DNA of 64,000 nt from Ruegeria sp. SCSIO 43209 (GCF_019904295.1 NZ_CP065359.1:2753001-2817000), one strand, 5' to 3'; shown: positions 27,384 to 38,678, counted from the stretch's first letter. A program made the numbers and translations. The notes: a model not told the origin generated them from the sequence alone.

Positions 27384-28418
27384 TCACTGATACAATGCGC
27401 GAACCTCGGCGAAGGACAACAGGCGGCGGTGTTTTTCGTCCCACAGGTGCAACCGCGCGTTGGCAATGCTCTCACGAATGGTCATCCTGTTGCTGTTTGC
27501 CAACTCGTCGTGATCGCGCAGCACTTCGGTCAGGCGGTAGAACGGAATGCGGCTGTACAGATGGTGCACGTGGTGGATGCCGATATTGGCACTGAACCAC
27601 TGTAGCACCGGCGGCAGAATATAATGCGAGCTTCCGTGCAGGGCCGCCTCGTGCAACTGCCAATCTTTGTCCGAATCCCAATGCGTTTCTTCGAATTGGT
27701 GCTGAACATAAAACAGCCATACTCCTGCAGTTGCCGCAATCAGGGTTGAGGGCAGAAAAATCAGTAGGACCGGCATCAAGCCGCCATAGTAGTAGACAGC
27801 AAAAAGGGCGGTCAGAATAGCTATATTGGTACCCATCGCGCTGACCCAGAACCGAGCGCTACCAGTTAAACCCAAGGGCAGGCGGTTTTGAAGCAGGAAC
27901 AAATAGCCGGGGCCAAGTACGAACAGTGTGACCGGATTGCGATAAACGCGATACCAGAACCGGTTCATGGGAGACTTGGATTGGTACTCAGCCACTGTCA
28001 GCGTGTGGATATCCCCCATTCCCCGCTTGTCCAAGTTACCCGAACTGTTGTGATGGTAAGAATGAGTGCGGCGCCAGACATCATAGGGTGTTAGGGTCAG
28101 CACCCCGATCACCCGTCCAACCCAGTCGCTGACTGTCCGGTTCTTGAAGAACGCCCCGTGCCCGCAATCGTGTTGGATCGCAAACAGGCGCAGCAGGAAG
28201 GCCGCATTCAGGACCGCAATGGCAAATGCCAGCCAGTAGCTGATGGATAATGCCATCCAGGACAGCGCCCAAAGCACAAAGAATGGGATAATGCTGACAC
28301 CCAGCTCAAAGGAACTGCGCCATTGATTAGGTTCGCGGTATTTGGCAAGCGTCGAAACCCAATCCCGCGCGGCAGTTCTATCCGGGTTTTCCCGGGTCGA
28401 GAGAGAGGTTTCGGTCAT
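27384..28418 (-). CDS. Membrane fatty-acid desaturase
   Basis: 344-aa integral-membrane di-iron desaturase (PF00487). Three histidine boxes are present: HDCGH (about residue 88), HSYHHN (about 121) and HVHHLYSR (about 284), a pattern close to delta-12/omega-6 desaturases. Four or so membrane helices lie in pairs around residues 40-80 and 165-230. It probably introduces double bonds into membrane lipid acyl chains; regiospecificity cannot be read from the sequence. It is alone between an unknown gene and rplB. The ATG at 28418 gives MTETSLSTRENPDR. Confidence 0.88.
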   Translation of the reverse strand: MTETSLSTRENPDRTAARDWVSTLAKYREPNQWRSSFELGVSIIPFFVLWALSWMALSISYWLAFAIAVLNAAFLLRLFAIQHDCGHGAFFKNRTVSDWVGRVIGVLTLTPYDVWRRTHSYHHNSSGNLDKRGMGDIHTLTVAEYQSKSPMNRFWYRVYRNPVTLFVLGPGYLFLLQNRLPLGLTGSARFWVSAMGTNIAILTALFAVYYYGGLMPVLLIFLPSTLIAATAGVWLFYVQHQFEETHWDSDKDWQLHEAALHGSSHYILPPVLQWFSANIGIHHVHHLYSRIPFYRLTEVLRDHDELANSNRMTIRESIANARLHLWDEKHRRLLSFAEVRALYQ

Positions 28419-28669
28419 GCGCCTGCCATGTCTTTTGTTTGTTGGAAGCCGGATAGACTACCCGCGCGACATAGCAAGCGAATTGTGCAAATTATGAGAG
28501 TTTAGCGCTCAAATTTTTGTGTCGCCGCGTAAGAACAACCCCCATGAGCACGCCACTTACCTCTCCCCAAAGACGCGTCCAATCACGGACCGCCGGATAT
28601 ATCGATGTGTGGTCTCTCTTCCAGGGTTGCACGTGCTTCTGAAGCGTTTCTGATGAGTCAACGCAACTC

Positions 28670-29197
28670 TTACCCCAACGACCGCCTTCTGCAGAGCGGC
28701 TCAGACTCTACCGCGATACGTTGCTTGAGTTTGATATGACCCAAAACCTCGCGAAATGCGCGGTGCTTGGGTTTGCCTTCCAGATAATCCGCCAGTTTGA
28801 GCAGGTTGATCGGGTGCTTCGTAATTAACGTCTCGATCCGCTGCACCGCTTCGTCCAGCACGTAGTGATCCACATACTGGCAGGCCACCTGTGTAGGCGT
28901 CAGGAGACAGTAATCCTGCGAGCGTTTCTCAGTATAGCGCGTGATGTCGAAGGGCGACGCACCGAGGGCGTGGAACTTGGGGATGTGCACACGCATCTCG
29001 GCCTCGACGTGTTCCAACACCGTACCCGAGGTCTGGCGAAACCCCAGCGGACCAAGCTTATCGACCACATGATTGCGCATCGCCGGAGAGATCATGTCCA
29101 CATCCGCCCGGTCGTATTTCAGATCGTCGAAAACCGACAAAAGCCCCAGCTTTTCATCGGCGATCTGAAAATAGGGCTCGGCGCTGAAAGCCCGCAT
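28670..29197 (-). CDS. Conserved-looking protein of unknown function, start uncertain
   Basis: At least 175 aa from the ATG at 29197 (MRAFSAEPYFQIADEK). The frame stays open to a TTG at 29302 overlapping the rplW stop, but that extension runs through a strong terminator-like hairpin (29245-29274). A GGAG lies only 3 nt before the ATG at 29197. Family not recognised. The protein is soluble and mixed helical; features include KLGPLGFRQTSGTVLEHVE, DITRYTEKRSQDYCLLTPTQ and a basic C-terminus (HIKLKQRI). It sits between rplW and the desaturase. Confidence 0.6.
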   Translation of the reverse strand: MRAFSAEPYFQIADEKLGLLSVFDDLKYDRADVDMISPAMRNHVVDKLGPLGFRQTSGTVLEHVEAEMRVHIPKFHALGASPFDITRYTEKRSQDYCLLTPTQVACQYVDHYVLDEAVQRIETLITKHPINLLKLADYLEGKPKHRAFREVLGHIKLKQRIAVESEPLCRRRSLG

Positions 29198-29234
29198 CTT
29201 CTCCAACACCTGCGCACGCGCAGTTTCAGGGTCT

Positions 29235-29274
29235 GAAACGAAATCGGCCCCGGCGGGTTGAACCGCCGGGGCCG
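29235..29274 (-). terminator. Probable terminator after rplW
   Basis: A perfect 12-bp GC-rich stem (29245-29256 with 29263-29274, 6-nt loop) begins 25 bp after the rplW stop and is followed on the minus strand by ATTTCGTTTC. It would end the rpsJ-rplC-rplD-rplW transcript. The T-run is interrupted, and the hairpin also lies in the extended reading frame of the next gene, so it may instead be a partial attenuator. Confidence 0.6.
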
Positions 29275-29298
29275 TGAATAGTCGCAGTAAGCGTCGGA

Positions 29299-29595
29299 TC
29301 AAAGACCGGTGCTCACGTCGATTGTGTTACCCTCTTCCAGGGTAACATATGCTTTTTTGACGTCTTTCCGACGGCCCAGCTGGCCGCGGAACCGCTTGAC
29401 CTTGCCTTTGGTCACGGTGGTGTTCACCGCTTTGACCTTCACACCAAACAGCGCCTCAACGGCCTCTTTGATTTGCGGCTTGTTGCTATCGATCGCCACT
29501 TCAAAGACAACCGCGCCGTTTTCGGACGCCATGGTCGACTTTTCGGTGATGACCGGCTTGCGGATCACGTCGTAGTGTTCTGCCTTCGCGCTCAT
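29299..29595 (-). CDS. rplW: 50S ribosomal protein L23
   Basis: L23, 98 aa, at the tunnel exit, docking site for trigger factor (family knowledge). [43 protein letters not shown] and [16 protein letters not shown] are canonical. It overlaps rplD by 4 bp. It is normally followed directly by rplB; here two genes intervene. Confidence 0.97.
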   Translation of the reverse strand: MSAKAEHYDVIRKPVITEKSTMASENGAVVFEVAIDSNKPQIKEAVEALFGVKVKAVNTTVTKGKVKRFRGQLGRRKDVKKAYVTLEEGNTIDVSTGL

Positions 29596-30209
29596 TTCAG
29601 ACGAGCCTCCAGTGCTTCGACAGCCGCTTTGGTGAGCACCAGAGTGTCACGCTTGAGGATGTCATAGACGTTTGCGCCCATCGACGGCAGGATATCCAGA
29701 CCTTCGATGTTCTTGGACGCTTTCAGGAACCCTTCGTTCACGGTCGCGCCGTCGATGACCAGAGCACGTTTCCAGCCCAGGTTTGCAACCTGTTTGGCCA
29801 GAGCGGCGGTCTTGCCTTCGGCTTCGGCACTCTCGATCACAACCAGCTCACCTGCCTTGGCTTTTGCCGACAGAGCGTGGCGCAGGCCAAGCTTGCGGAA
29901 CTTCTTAGGCAGGTCGTGGCCGTGCGAACGCACGACGGGGCCTTTGTAGATACCACCACCACGGAAGATCGGCGCGTTACGGTCACCATGGCGTGCGCCA
30001 CCGGTGCCCTTCTGGCGATAGATCTTCTTGGTCGAGTAGCTGGTTTCCGAGCGGGTCTTGACCTTGTGGGTGCCAGCCTGCGCGTTGTTGCGCTGCCAAC
30101 GGACCACACGGTGCAGGATGTCCGCGCGCGGCTCGAGGCCGAACAGGTCTGCATCCAGCTCGATGTTGCCGGCTTTGCCGCCGTCCAGTTTGATTACATC
30201 AAGTTTCAT
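29592..30209 (-). CDS. rplD: 50S ribosomal protein L4
   Basis: L4, 205 aa, with the extended loop lining the exit tunnel ([23 protein letters not shown]). [19 protein letters not shown] and the C-terminal [22 protein letters not shown] are typical. In E. coli L4 autoregulates the S10 operon; no equivalent leader structure was proven here. It overlaps rplC by 4 bp. Confidence 0.97.
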   Translation of the reverse strand: MKLDVIKLDGGKAGNIELDADLFGLEPRADILHRVVRWQRNNAQAGTHKVKTRSETSYSTKKIYRQKGTGGARHGDRNAPIFRGGGIYKGPVVRSHGHDLPKKFRKLGLRHALSAKAKAGELVVIESAEAEGKTAALAKQVANLGWKRALVIDGATVNEGFLKASKNIEGLDILPSMGANVYDILKRDTLVLTKAAVEALEARLK

Positions 30210-30931
30210 GCTTCACCACCTTCCGCGGGCGCTTCTTCCGCAGGTGCTTCGGTTGCAGCCGATTTCACAGCAGCCGGGAAAGGCAGGCCTTCCGGTGCTT
30301 TCTTCTTGACGGCGTCCTTGACGGTGACCCAGCCCGATTTCGGTCCGGGAACGGCGCCTTTGATGAAGACCAGATTCCGGTCGGCGTCGGTTTTGACGAC
30401 TTCCAGGTTCTGGGTGGTGACACGGGCAGCCCCCATGTGACCGGCCATCTTCTTGCCTTTGAACACCTTGCCCGGGTCCTGACACTGACCGGTCGAACCG
30501 TGCGAACGGTGGCTGATCGAAACACCGTGCGAGGCGCGCAGACCACCAAAGTTCCAACGCTTCATCGCACCGGCGAAGCCTTTACCGATCGAGGTGCCCG
30601 AAACGTCAACTTTCTGACCTTCCAGGAAGTGTTCTGCCGAAATCTCGGCGCCCACATCGATCAGGCCATCTTCGGAGACGCGGAACTCGGCCAGCTTACG
30701 CTTGGGCTCGACCTTGGCAGCGGCATAGTGACCGCGCATGGCCTTCGAGGTGCGTTTTGCTTTGGCAGCACCGGCGCCCAGCTGAACGGCAGTGTAGCCG
30801 TCTTTGTCAGCGGTGCGCTGTGCAACGACCTGCAGGTTGTCCAGGTGAAGAACGGTCACAGGGATCTGCTTGCCGTCTTCCATGAACAGGCGGGTCATGC
30901 CAACTTTTTTTGCGATAATACCAGAGCGCAT
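30206..30931 (-). CDS. rplC: 50S ribosomal protein L3
   Basis: L3, 241 aa, reaching the peptidyl-transferase centre. [16 protein letters not shown], the W-finger region with [25 protein letters not shown] and VIKGAVPG-like ([15 protein letters not shown]) are clear. The C-terminus carries an Ala/Glu-rich extension ([13 protein letters not shown]) beyond the usual end, as seen in related alphaproteobacteria. It is 18 bp after rpsJ. Confidence 0.97.
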   Translation of the reverse strand: MRSGIIAKKVGMTRLFMEDGKQIPVTVLHLDNLQVVAQRTADKDGYTAVQLGAGAAKAKRTSKAMRGHYAAAKVEPKRKLAEFRVSEDGLIDVGAEISAEHFLEGQKVDVSGTSIGKGFAGAMKRWNFGGLRASHGVSISHRSHGSTGQCQDPGKVFKGKKMAGHMGAARVTTQNLEVVKTDADRNLVFIKGAVPGPKSGWVTVKDAVKKKAPEGLPFPAAVKSAATEAPAEEAPAEGGEA

Positions 30932-30949
30932 AATCTATACCCTCCGATC

Positions 30950-31264
30950 TTACGACTGCAGCTTGATCTCGACGTCCACACCAGCAGCGAGGTCGAGCTT
31001 CATCAGCGCGTCAACGGTCTGGGGGGTCGGATCAACGATGTCCAAGAGACGCTTGTGCGTACGGATCTCGAACTGGTCGCGGGATTTCTTGTCAACGTGA
31101 GGGCCACGGAGAACCGTGAACTTCTCAATCTTGTTCGGCAGTGGGATCGGGCCGCGCACGTTCGCGCCGGTCCGCTTGGCAGTGTTGACGATCTCTTGCG
31201 TGCTGGCATCCAGAACGCGATAGTCAAATGCCTTCAGCCGAATACGGATGTTTTGGCTTTGCAT
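30950..31264 (-). CDS. rpsJ: 30S ribosomal protein S10 (NusE)
   Basis: S10, 104 aa, also NusE in antitermination. [64 protein letters not shown] is canonical. It leads the S10 operon. The normally adjacent tuf is separated by an unknown gene, a tuf fragment and an amidohydrolase. A strong promoter lies 120 bp upstream. Confidence 0.97.
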   Translation of the reverse strand: MQSQNIRIRLKAFDYRVLDASTQEIVNTAKRTGANVRGPIPLPNKIEKFTVLRGPHVDKKSRDQFEIRTHKRLLDIVDPTPQTVDALMKLDLAAGVDVEIKLQS

Positions 31265-31383
31265 AGATACAGCCTTTTATCAGGCGTTGAGGTTGAGAGG
31301 AGGACAGACGCGCATCGCCAACCCTCATCGAACCCAAAAGGCGGGAATCACCCCGCCTTGATGTTCTTATTGAGAACTCGCGC

Positions 31384-31412
31384 GTATTAGTGGGGTTGGT
31401 GGGGTTTGGCAA
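31384..31412 (-). promoter_or_regulatory. Predicted promoter of rpsJ (S10) operon
   Basis: Minus-strand TTGCCA (31412-31407) and TAATAC (31389-31384), 17-bp spacer, about 120 bp before rpsJ. The -10 is identical to that of the rpsL promoter. A small hairpin-forming stretch (GGCGGGG/CCCCGCC region, 31341-31357) lies in the leader. Confidence 0.7.
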
Positions 31413-31465
31413 GGGGGAGATTACATGTCGACCCCGATTTAGGGACACGCAGTCAGAAACGGAAG

Positions 31466-32083
31466 CTATTTTTCAACTCGAGCACTAAAGACAACCGGAA
31501 ATTGCGCTTCTTCTAGGTTTAAGTGACCAGCTATCAACCACCCCTTCCCAGAGATGTCGACCTCAAATGTGTGCATTAATCGGGCCGCCAAAATGAAAAA
31601 GTCAGCTAACTCTTCTTTGGCTTGCTCGAACTCTTGCTCGGTCAAAGTCTTGTAAGAGGCATGCAAAAAGTTACCGCTTTTGTTGTAAAAGTCCTCTGCT
31701 TTTATTCGGCTAAGGTGATCTTCTTCAACTGAAACGAATTGGCCTTCGATACCTGTCTCTTTACTTGGCACCACCCTAATGGCTTCCGGGAAAAACCTTG
31801 GGTTGATCTTTTCCAAAAGCTTCATTTTTTGAGTGGCACTATAGTTCTTCTGCAAATTCTTAGAAATTGCTTCGCCAACATCCCGATGAGCCGAAACAGA
31901 CAACAACATCAATTCTTCGATGATCATTCTGAGGTCAAGGTGAGCTTGCCGTAAGGAAACTAGACCAGCACTGCATAAAGGAGTTTTCGCAAGTTGTGTC
32001 GAGTAAGCTTCCAACGACAGCATATGGGCCTTAATCAAAATTAGATACTCAACTGCGTCACGAACTTCAAACTCTTGTGTCAT
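31466..32083 (-). CDS. Unknown, low-GC, mostly helical protein
   Basis: 205 aa, family not recognised. The sequence is largely helical: EYLILIKAHMLSLEAYS, then LDLRMIIEELMLLSVSAH, then FYNKSGNFLHASYKTLTEQEFEQAKEEL and FFILAARLMHTFEVD. No signal peptide or membrane segment. Base composition is clearly more A/T-rich than the flanking ribosomal genes, suggesting recent acquisition. It is alone on its transcript: a terminator lies just upstream (32141-32171) and the rpsJ promoter just downstream. The FLHA element in a helical background is reminiscent of some defence-associated helical proteins, but I do not assign it. Confidence 0.7.
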   Translation of the reverse strand: MTQEFEVRDAVEYLILIKAHMLSLEAYSTQLAKTPLCSAGLVSLRQAHLDLRMIIEELMLLSVSAHRDVGEAISKNLQKNYSATQKMKLLEKINPRFFPEAIRVVPSKETGIEGQFVSVEEDHLSRIKAEDFYNKSGNFLHASYKTLTEQEFEQAKEELADFFILAARLMHTFEVDISGKGWLIAGHLNLEEAQFPVVFSARVEK

Positions 32084-32140
32084 TTCTCAAAATTCTTTGA
32101 GTTTGCGAGTATTTTCAATCTTTCTCAACCAATTCTCGAC

Positions 32141-32171
32141 AAAAAAGACCGCCCCATTGTTTGGAGCGGCC
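32141..32171 (-). terminator. Terminator upstream of the unknown gene
   Basis: A 9-bp stem (32147-32155 with 32163-32171, two G-U pairs, 7-nt loop) is followed on the minus strand by six T residues. It stops transcription arriving from the tuf side before the unknown gene. It is the second terminator within 160 bp. Confidence 0.75.
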
Positions 32172-32190
32172 TTCATTGTCTCAGCGATGT

Positions 32191-32208
32191 GCCGGGCTGA
32201 AGCCCGGC
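32191..32208. repeat. GC-rich near-perfect palindrome
   Basis: GCCGGGCT-GA-AGCCCGGC, an 8-bp perfect inverted repeat with a 2-bp centre, between two terminators. No T-run follows. It could be a REP-like element or a protein site; only one copy was noticed. Confidence 0.45.
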
Positions 32209-32273
32209 CTAGCGATTACTTAATGAATTTCTACACACTTTTAGGGCACGTCTCGAGATCATAGAACTCAAAC

Positions 32274-32301
32274 AAAAAGGGCGTCCCGAAGGACGCCCTT
32301 T
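32274..32301 (-). terminator. Terminator belonging to the tuf 3' fragment
   Basis: A perfect 11-bp stem (32276-32286 with 32291-32301, CGAA loop) with T-run on the minus strand, 26 bp past the stop of the tuf fragment. It closely resembles the terminator of the intact tuf at 34400-34425, and lies at the same distance from the stop. Confidence 0.85.
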
Positions 32302-32326
32302 CCGATTGATCATTCGCTTACGCGAC

Positions 32327-32470
32327 TTACTCGACGATTTTCGACACGACGCCGGCGCCGACGGTGCGACCGCCTTCGCGGATCGCGAAGCGCAGACCGT
32401 CTTCCATCGCGATCGGCGCGATCAGCTCAACGGTGAAGCCAAAGCTGTCGCCGGATAAAACCAATTCGGT
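32327..32470 (-). pseudogene. 3' fragment of an elongation factor Tu gene
   Basis: The minus strand reads 47 residues plus stop matching the EF-Tu C-terminus: [16 protein letters not shown], then [18 protein letters not shown] and [13 protein letters not shown]. The last 36 residues differ from the intact EF-Tu at only one position (Val for Ile), while many third-codon bases differ. The five changes nearest the truncated end (Leu, Leu, Ser, Ser, Phe) look like decay or a foreign sequence. There is no start codon or ribosome-binding site. It is therefore a remnant, with its own terminator intact. Confidence 0.9.
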
Positions 32471-32497
32471 GACGTCTCAGTTCCCAAAACCCACAGG

Positions 32498-34324
32498 CTA
32501 GTTCCTAACAAGCCACGGGGCTTCAACCTTCATGCCTTGATAGACCGCGTGCATGAAAAGGTGTGCAATCACAGGGTCATTTGAAAATGGCGAGAATTGC
32601 AGATTTCCCTCTCTGACATCGCCTTCCGCTTCATAGACCACCTCGTCGCCTTTAATCGTTACACGCACTTCAAGCTCCGCCAGTGTTTCCGGATCGACGG
32701 CAGCAGGATCGTCCGACAAAATCACAAAGTCCGCGACTTTTCCAACTTCGATAGACCCCTTCTCGTCTTCTTCAAAATGCTGCCAGGCGGGCCAGATTGT
32801 CATGGCTTTCAAGGCGGTCATAACGTCGACTCTTTGATGGGGACCCAAAATGTCACCAGACCGTGTGCGGCGGGTTACCGTCGCGGCGAGAACACGCATG
32901 CTGTTCGGAAAGGCGACCGGCGCATCGTGATGCGTGCCGAACTTCATGCCACGCTCGTGCAGCCATCCTGTAGGCGAAATATTTTCTGCGTTTATCGGCC
33001 CGACCGTATGATCCCGGTGCCAATCGCCCCAATAGAACGTATGCATCGGAAAGAGCGACGGAAACACACCAAGGCGCTTAAGGCTTGCGACTTGATCCTC
33101 GCGAAGAAACTGACCGTGAATCAGAACTGGGCGGTTGCCAGGATCGCCATACTTGATCTGTGCCTCTTCGAGTGCAGCAATCAGCATGTCAGATGCCCCT
33201 TCACCGTTGGAATGCACGAGGATTTGGAAATCGTTGTCGTAACACCAATTCACCGCGTCCTGGAGTTGCTCCATCGTGATGGCTGCGTATCCTGCGTAGC
33301 CGGCGGCATAGTTCCCAACCGGATCATAATAGGGTCGATCCCTTAAAGCGGTAAAACCTTGCGGCGAGCCATCAATTGTAAGTTTACAGCCCCCGACCCG
33401 AACCCTGTTTTCGTAGCTTTTCGAAGTGTTCGCACCAATAAACTCTTTCGACTCAAGAACATCCGGGAAGGCTACTACATCGATTGGAAGAGCTTCTTCC
33501 GCAGCAACTTTCCTGAGAACCTCGACAATCTGACCTGATGATCGGCCTTCCTGCCCGGTCGTATATCCAAACTTTGCCCAAAGGTCGGTTCCAGCTCGGG
33601 CAAATGCTGCCAGACCCCCTTCACCCAGATTTCCCAGCAAGGGAACGAGGACAGAAAAGAACGCGTACTCCTCCAGAACACCGTTTGGCTCTCCGGCCTC
33701 ATCGCGTTGGATCACCCCGCCCGGAGGTGCTTCGGAAGCCGCCGTTATACCAGCCAATTCCAAAGCTTTCGAGTTTGCGACACCTATATGCCCAGACTGA
33801 TGAATAATGACGACAGGCAAGTCCTCAGACACAATGTCCAGCTCTTGTCGTGTTGGGTGACGGAGTTCCTTTAATTGAGCATTGTCGTAACCAAAGCCGA
33901 TGATCATTTTGACCTGCTCAACGGCTTGCGCATTCTCCTCGGCCCAGTCAGTCAGTGTGGATTGCAGACTGGCGATATCAATGACATCCCCGTCCGGTGG
34001 CGCAAGAAGGTTAGCGGACAGGGCTTGCAGGCCGCCCATGACGACATGTCCGTGGCTATCAACGAAACCCGGAAGCATCGCGCGCCCTTCCAGATCATAG
34101 GTTTCGGTTTCCTCACCCTGATGCACCGACAAGTCAGATAGCGACCCAACCGCAAGAATGCGCCCGTCTTTGACTGCGACAGCTTCGGCGGACGGAGCCG
34201 TATCGTTCATCGTTACAATTGGTCCGCCCAAATAGATCCGATCCGCAATCTGTTGTGAGGACGCAGAGGTAGATGAGAAAGCAACCGCTGCGACAAGACA
34301 AACTGAACGCGCCCAAAAGTGCAT
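32498..34324 (-). CDS. Exported amidohydrolase, YtcJ-like (Amidohydro_3)
   Basis: 608 aa from the ATG at 34324, preceded by AGAGG. A signal peptide (VCLVAAVAFSSTSASS) leads to the mature start QQIADRIYLGG. The metal-dependent hydrolase fold is clear: HGHVVMGG (HxH), HQSGHIGVANSKALELAGI, LVHSNGEGAS, THHDAPVAFPNSM and the KGSIEVGKVADFVILSDDP end typical of YtcJ. The substrate is unknown; family members cleave exocyclic amide or similar bonds. The gene sits between the terminator of the intact tuf and a duplicated tuf 3' end. There is no transporter or regulator beside it. Confidence 0.9.
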   Translation of the reverse strand: MHFWARSVCLVAAVAFSSTSASSQQIADRIYLGGPIVTMNDTAPSAEAVAVKDGRILAVGSLSDLSVHQGEETETYDLEGRAMLPGFVDSHGHVVMGGLQALSANLLAPPDGDVIDIASLQSTLTDWAEENAQAVEQVKMIIGFGYDNAQLKELRHPTRQELDIVSEDLPVVIIHQSGHIGVANSKALELAGITAASEAPPGGVIQRDEAGEPNGVLEEYAFFSVLVPLLGNLGEGGLAAFARAGTDLWAKFGYTTGQEGRSSGQIVEVLRKVAAEEALPIDVVAFPDVLESKEFIGANTSKSYENRVRVGGCKLTIDGSPQGFTALRDRPYYDPVGNYAAGYAGYAAITMEQLQDAVNWCYDNDFQILVHSNGEGASDMLIAALEEAQIKYGDPGNRPVLIHGQFLREDQVASLKRLGVFPSLFPMHTFYWGDWHRDHTVGPINAENISPTGWLHERGMKFGTHHDAPVAFPNSMRVLAATVTRRTRSGDILGPHQRVDVMTALKAMTIWPAWQHFEEDEKGSIEVGKVADFVILSDDPAAVDPETLAELEVRVTIKGDEVVYEAEGDVREGNLQFSPFSNDPVIAHLFMHAVYQGMKVEAPWLVRN

Positions 34325-34390
34325 CTTATGACCTCTTTCTAATTGCAATGTCTCAATACGAAAGAAGTTAGCATTACTGTTGGCTTAGGC

Positions 34391-34425
34391 AAAAACGAAA
34401 AAGGGCGCCCCGAGGGACGCCCTTT
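34391..34425 (-). terminator. Terminator of the str operon after tuf
   Basis: Stem of about 11 bp (34400-34410 with 34415-34425, internal G-U) followed on the minus strand by TTTCGTTTTT. It lies 24 bp after the tuf stop and upstream of the amidohydrolase gene. Confidence 0.85.
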
Positions 34426-34448
34426 CTTTGTATATTCGCTTACGCGAA

Positions 34449-35624
<1,176 letters not shown>

Positions 35625-35684
35625 GATGGCCTCCTTTTTCGGTAATGAAGGGAGCGCGTTAGCCGCGCTCCCTCAAATCTTCGC

Positions 35685-37802
35685 TTATGCGTATTTCGCC
35701 TGAATCTCGTCCGAGATGTTCTGCGGAACCGGATCGTAGTGATCGAACTGCATTGTGAACTGGGCACGGCCCGACGACATCGAACGCAGAGTGTTGATGT
35801 AGCCGAACATGTTCGCCAGCGGAACGAACGCGTCGATCGCGATTGCGTTGCCGCGCGGTTCCTGACCAGACACCTGGCCCCGACGCGAGGTCAGGTCGCC
35901 GATGATACCGCCGGTATATTCTTCCGGGGTGATCACTTCGACCTTCATGATCGGTTCCAGCAGTTTCGCGCCAGCTTTGCGCATGCCTTCGCGCATACAC
36001 ATCCGCGATGCGATTTCGAACGCCAGAACGCTCGAGTCAACGTCGTGGAACTTACCGTCCAGCAGGGCAACCTTGAAGTCGATCACGGGGAAGCCGGCCA
36101 GCGGGCCGCTATCCATGACCGAGTTGATGCCTTTTTCAACACCGGGGATGTATTCCTTCGGAACGGCACCACCAACGATGCGGCTTTCGAACGAATAGCC
36201 TTCGCCTGCTTCGGTCGGCTGGATCTCCAGCTTGACTTCCGCGAACTGACCCGAACCACCCGACTGTTTCTTGTGGGTGTAGGTGTGCTCGACCGGCATC
36301 GAGATGGTTTCGCGATAGGCCACCTGAGGTGCACCGATGTTCGCTTCAACCTTGAACTCGCGCTTCAGACGGTCAACCAGGATGTCCAGGTGAAGTTCGC
36401 CCATGCCCTTCATGATGGTCTGACCCGACTCCAGGTCGGTTTCCACGCGGAAGGACGGGTCTTCGGCGGCCAGACGGGCCAGACCCTGGGACATCTTCTC
36501 TTGGTCGCCCTTGGTTTTGGGCTCGACCGCGATTTCGATCACCGGGTCGGGGAAGGTCATGGTTTCCAGAACCACCGGATCCTTCGCGTCACACAGAGTG
36601 TCGCCGGTGGTGGTGTCTTTCAGACCCGCCAGCGCGATGATGTCGCCTGCAAACGCTTCTTCGATCTCTTCCCGGTTGTTCGAGTGCATCATCATCATAC
36701 GACCGATGCGCTCTTTCTTACCTTTGGTCGAGTTCAGGATCGAGTCACCCTTGTTCATGGTGCCCGAGTAGATCCGGGTGAAGGTCAGAGAGCCAACGAA
36801 GGGGTCGTTCATGATTTTGAACGCCAGACCCGAGAAGGCCATGTCGTCGTCTGCACGACGGGCGATGTCACGAACTTCTTCCTCGTCGCCGGGTTTGAAG
36901 CCCATGTAATCGACAACGTCCAGCGGGCTGGGCAGATAGTCGATCACAGCGTTGAGCAGCGGCTGAACGCCTTTGTTCTTGAACGCCGAACCACCCAGAA
37001 CCGGAACGAACGCGATTTCCAGAGTACCTTTGCGCAGCAGAGCGCGCAGGGTCGGAACGTCGGGCTCATTGCCTTCCAAGTATTCCATCATCGCGTCGTC
37101 GTCCATTTCGACGGCCGCTTCGATCATCTTGCCGCGCCATTCGTCAGCCATGTCTTTCAGGCTGTCGCGGATAGGAGCTTTGATCCAGCTTGCGCCCAGA
37201 TCTTCGCCCTGCCACAGCCACTCTTCCATGGTGACCAGGTCGATCAGACCTTCCAGCTCGGACTCGGCACCGATCGGAATACCAACCGGAACAGCGCGTG
37301 CGCCGGTGCGGTCTTCGATCATGTTGACGCAGTTGAAGAAGTCAGCGCCGATCTTGTCCATTTTGTTGACGAAAACCATACGCGGAACCTTGTAGCGGTC
37401 AGCCTGACGCCACACGGTTTCGGTCTGGGGCTCAACACCGGCGTTTGCGTCCAGAACGCAGACAGCACCGTCGAGAACCGCCAGCGAACGCTCAACTTCG
37501 ATGGTGAAGTCAACGTGGCCGGGGGTGTCGATGATGTTCAGGCGGTGCTTAGGAGTTTCTGCGGTCTGACCGTCCTCGGTGCGTTCCCAGAAAGTGGTGG
37601 TCGCAGCCGAAGTGATGGTGATGCCGCGTTCCTGCTCCTGCTCCATCCAGTCCATGGTGGCTGCACCATCGTGCACCTCACCGATGTTGTGGGATTTACC
37701 AGTGTAATACAGGATACGCTCCGAGCAGGTGGTCTTACCTGCGTCGATGTGCGCCATGATACCGAAGTTACGGTACAGTTCGAGCGGATATTCGCGTGCC
37801 AT
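35685..37802 (-). CDS. fusA: Elongation factor G
   Basis: Translocase GTPase, 705 aa. G1 AHIDAGKTT, switch region [13 protein letters not shown]3 DTPGHVDF and G4 NKMDKIGA are visible. Domain IV/V signatures include [36 protein letters not shown] and [16 protein letters not shown]. Start [20 protein letters not shown]. It lies 18 bp after rpsG and 60 bp before tuf in the str operon. Confidence 0.98.
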   Translation of the reverse strand: MAREYPLELYRNFGIMAHIDAGKTTCSERILYYTGKSHNIGEVHDGAATMDWMEQEQERGITITSAATTTFWERTEDGQTAETPKHRLNIIDTPGHVDFTIEVERSLAVLDGAVCVLDANAGVEPQTETVWRQADRYKVPRMVFVNKMDKIGADFFNCVNMIEDRTGARAVPVGIPIGAESELEGLIDLVTMEEWLWQGEDLGASWIKAPIRDSLKDMADEWRGKMIEAAVEMDDDAMMEYLEGNEPDVPTLRALLRKGTLEIAFVPVLGGSAFKNKGVQPLLNAVIDYLPSPLDVVDYMGFKPGDEEEVRDIARRADDDMAFSGLAFKIMNDPFVGSLTFTRIYSGTMNKGDSILNSTKGKKERIGRMMMMHSNNREEIEEAFAGDIIALAGLKDTTTGDTLCDAKDPVVLETMTFPDPVIEIAVEPKTKGDQEKMSQGLARLAAEDPSFRVETDLESGQTIMKGMGELHLDILVDRLKREFKVEANIGAPQVAYRETISMPVEHTYTHKKQSGGSGQFAEVKLEIQPTEAGEGYSFESRIVGGAVPKEYIPGVEKGINSVMDSGPLAGFPVIDFKVALLDGKFHDVDSSVLAFEIASRMCMREGMRKAGAKLLEPIMKVEVITPEEYTGGIIGDLTSRRGQVSGQEPRGNAIAIDAFVPLANMFGYINTLRSMSSGRAQFTMQFDHYDPVPQNISDEIQAKYA

Positions 37803-37820
37803 TGGTCTAAGCCTCTCGGA

Positions 37821-38306
<486 letters not shown>

Positions 38307-38678
38307 TTACTTGGGACGCTTCGCGCCGTATTTCGAACGACGTTGCTTACGATCTTTGACGCCCTGAGTATCCAGAACACCGCGCAGGATGTGGTAACGC
38401 ACACCGGGAAGGTCTTTTACACGGCCGCCACGGATCAGAACAACCGAGTGTTCCTGCAGGTTGTGGCTTTCACCCGGGATGTACGAGATGACCTCGAACC
38501 CGTTGGTCAGGCGCACTTTGGCAACCTTACGCATAGCCGAGTTCGGCTTCTTAGGTGTGGTGGTGTACACGCGGGTGCAAACGCCGCGCTTCTGCGGGCA
38601 CTGCTCCAGGTGCATGGACTTCGAGCGTTTTACTTTGGGCTGCCGCGGTTTGCGGATCAGCTGTTGAATAGTTGGCAT
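38307..38678 (-). CDS. rpsL: 30S ribosomal protein S12
   Basis: S12, 123 aa, in the decoding centre. The ATG at 38678 ([14 protein letters not shown]) is used; the frame upstream is not conserved-looking. [17 protein letters not shown] and [16 protein letters not shown] carry the unmodified lysines whose mutation gives streptomycin resistance, so the wild-type sequence is kept. It is the first gene of the str operon, with a near-consensus promoter 230 bp upstream. Confidence 0.98.
   Translation of the reverse strand: MPTIQQLIRKPRQPKVKRSKSMHLEQCPQKRGVCTRVYTTTPKKPNSAMRKVAKVRLTNGFEVISYIPGESHNLQEHSVVLIRGGRVKDLPGVRYHILRGVLDTQGVKDRKQRRSKYGAKRPK

Larger units (their letters stand above)
32274..32470. 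repeat. Direct repeat copy 1: tuf 3' end plus terminator
   Basis: About 197 bp strongly similar to 34396-34592, covering the last 47 codons of tuf, its stop, the spacer and the terminator hairpin. Similarity ends on one side at the terminator and on the other just before the amidohydrolase stop. The two copies flank the amidohydrolase gene in the same orientation. Confidence 0.85.
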
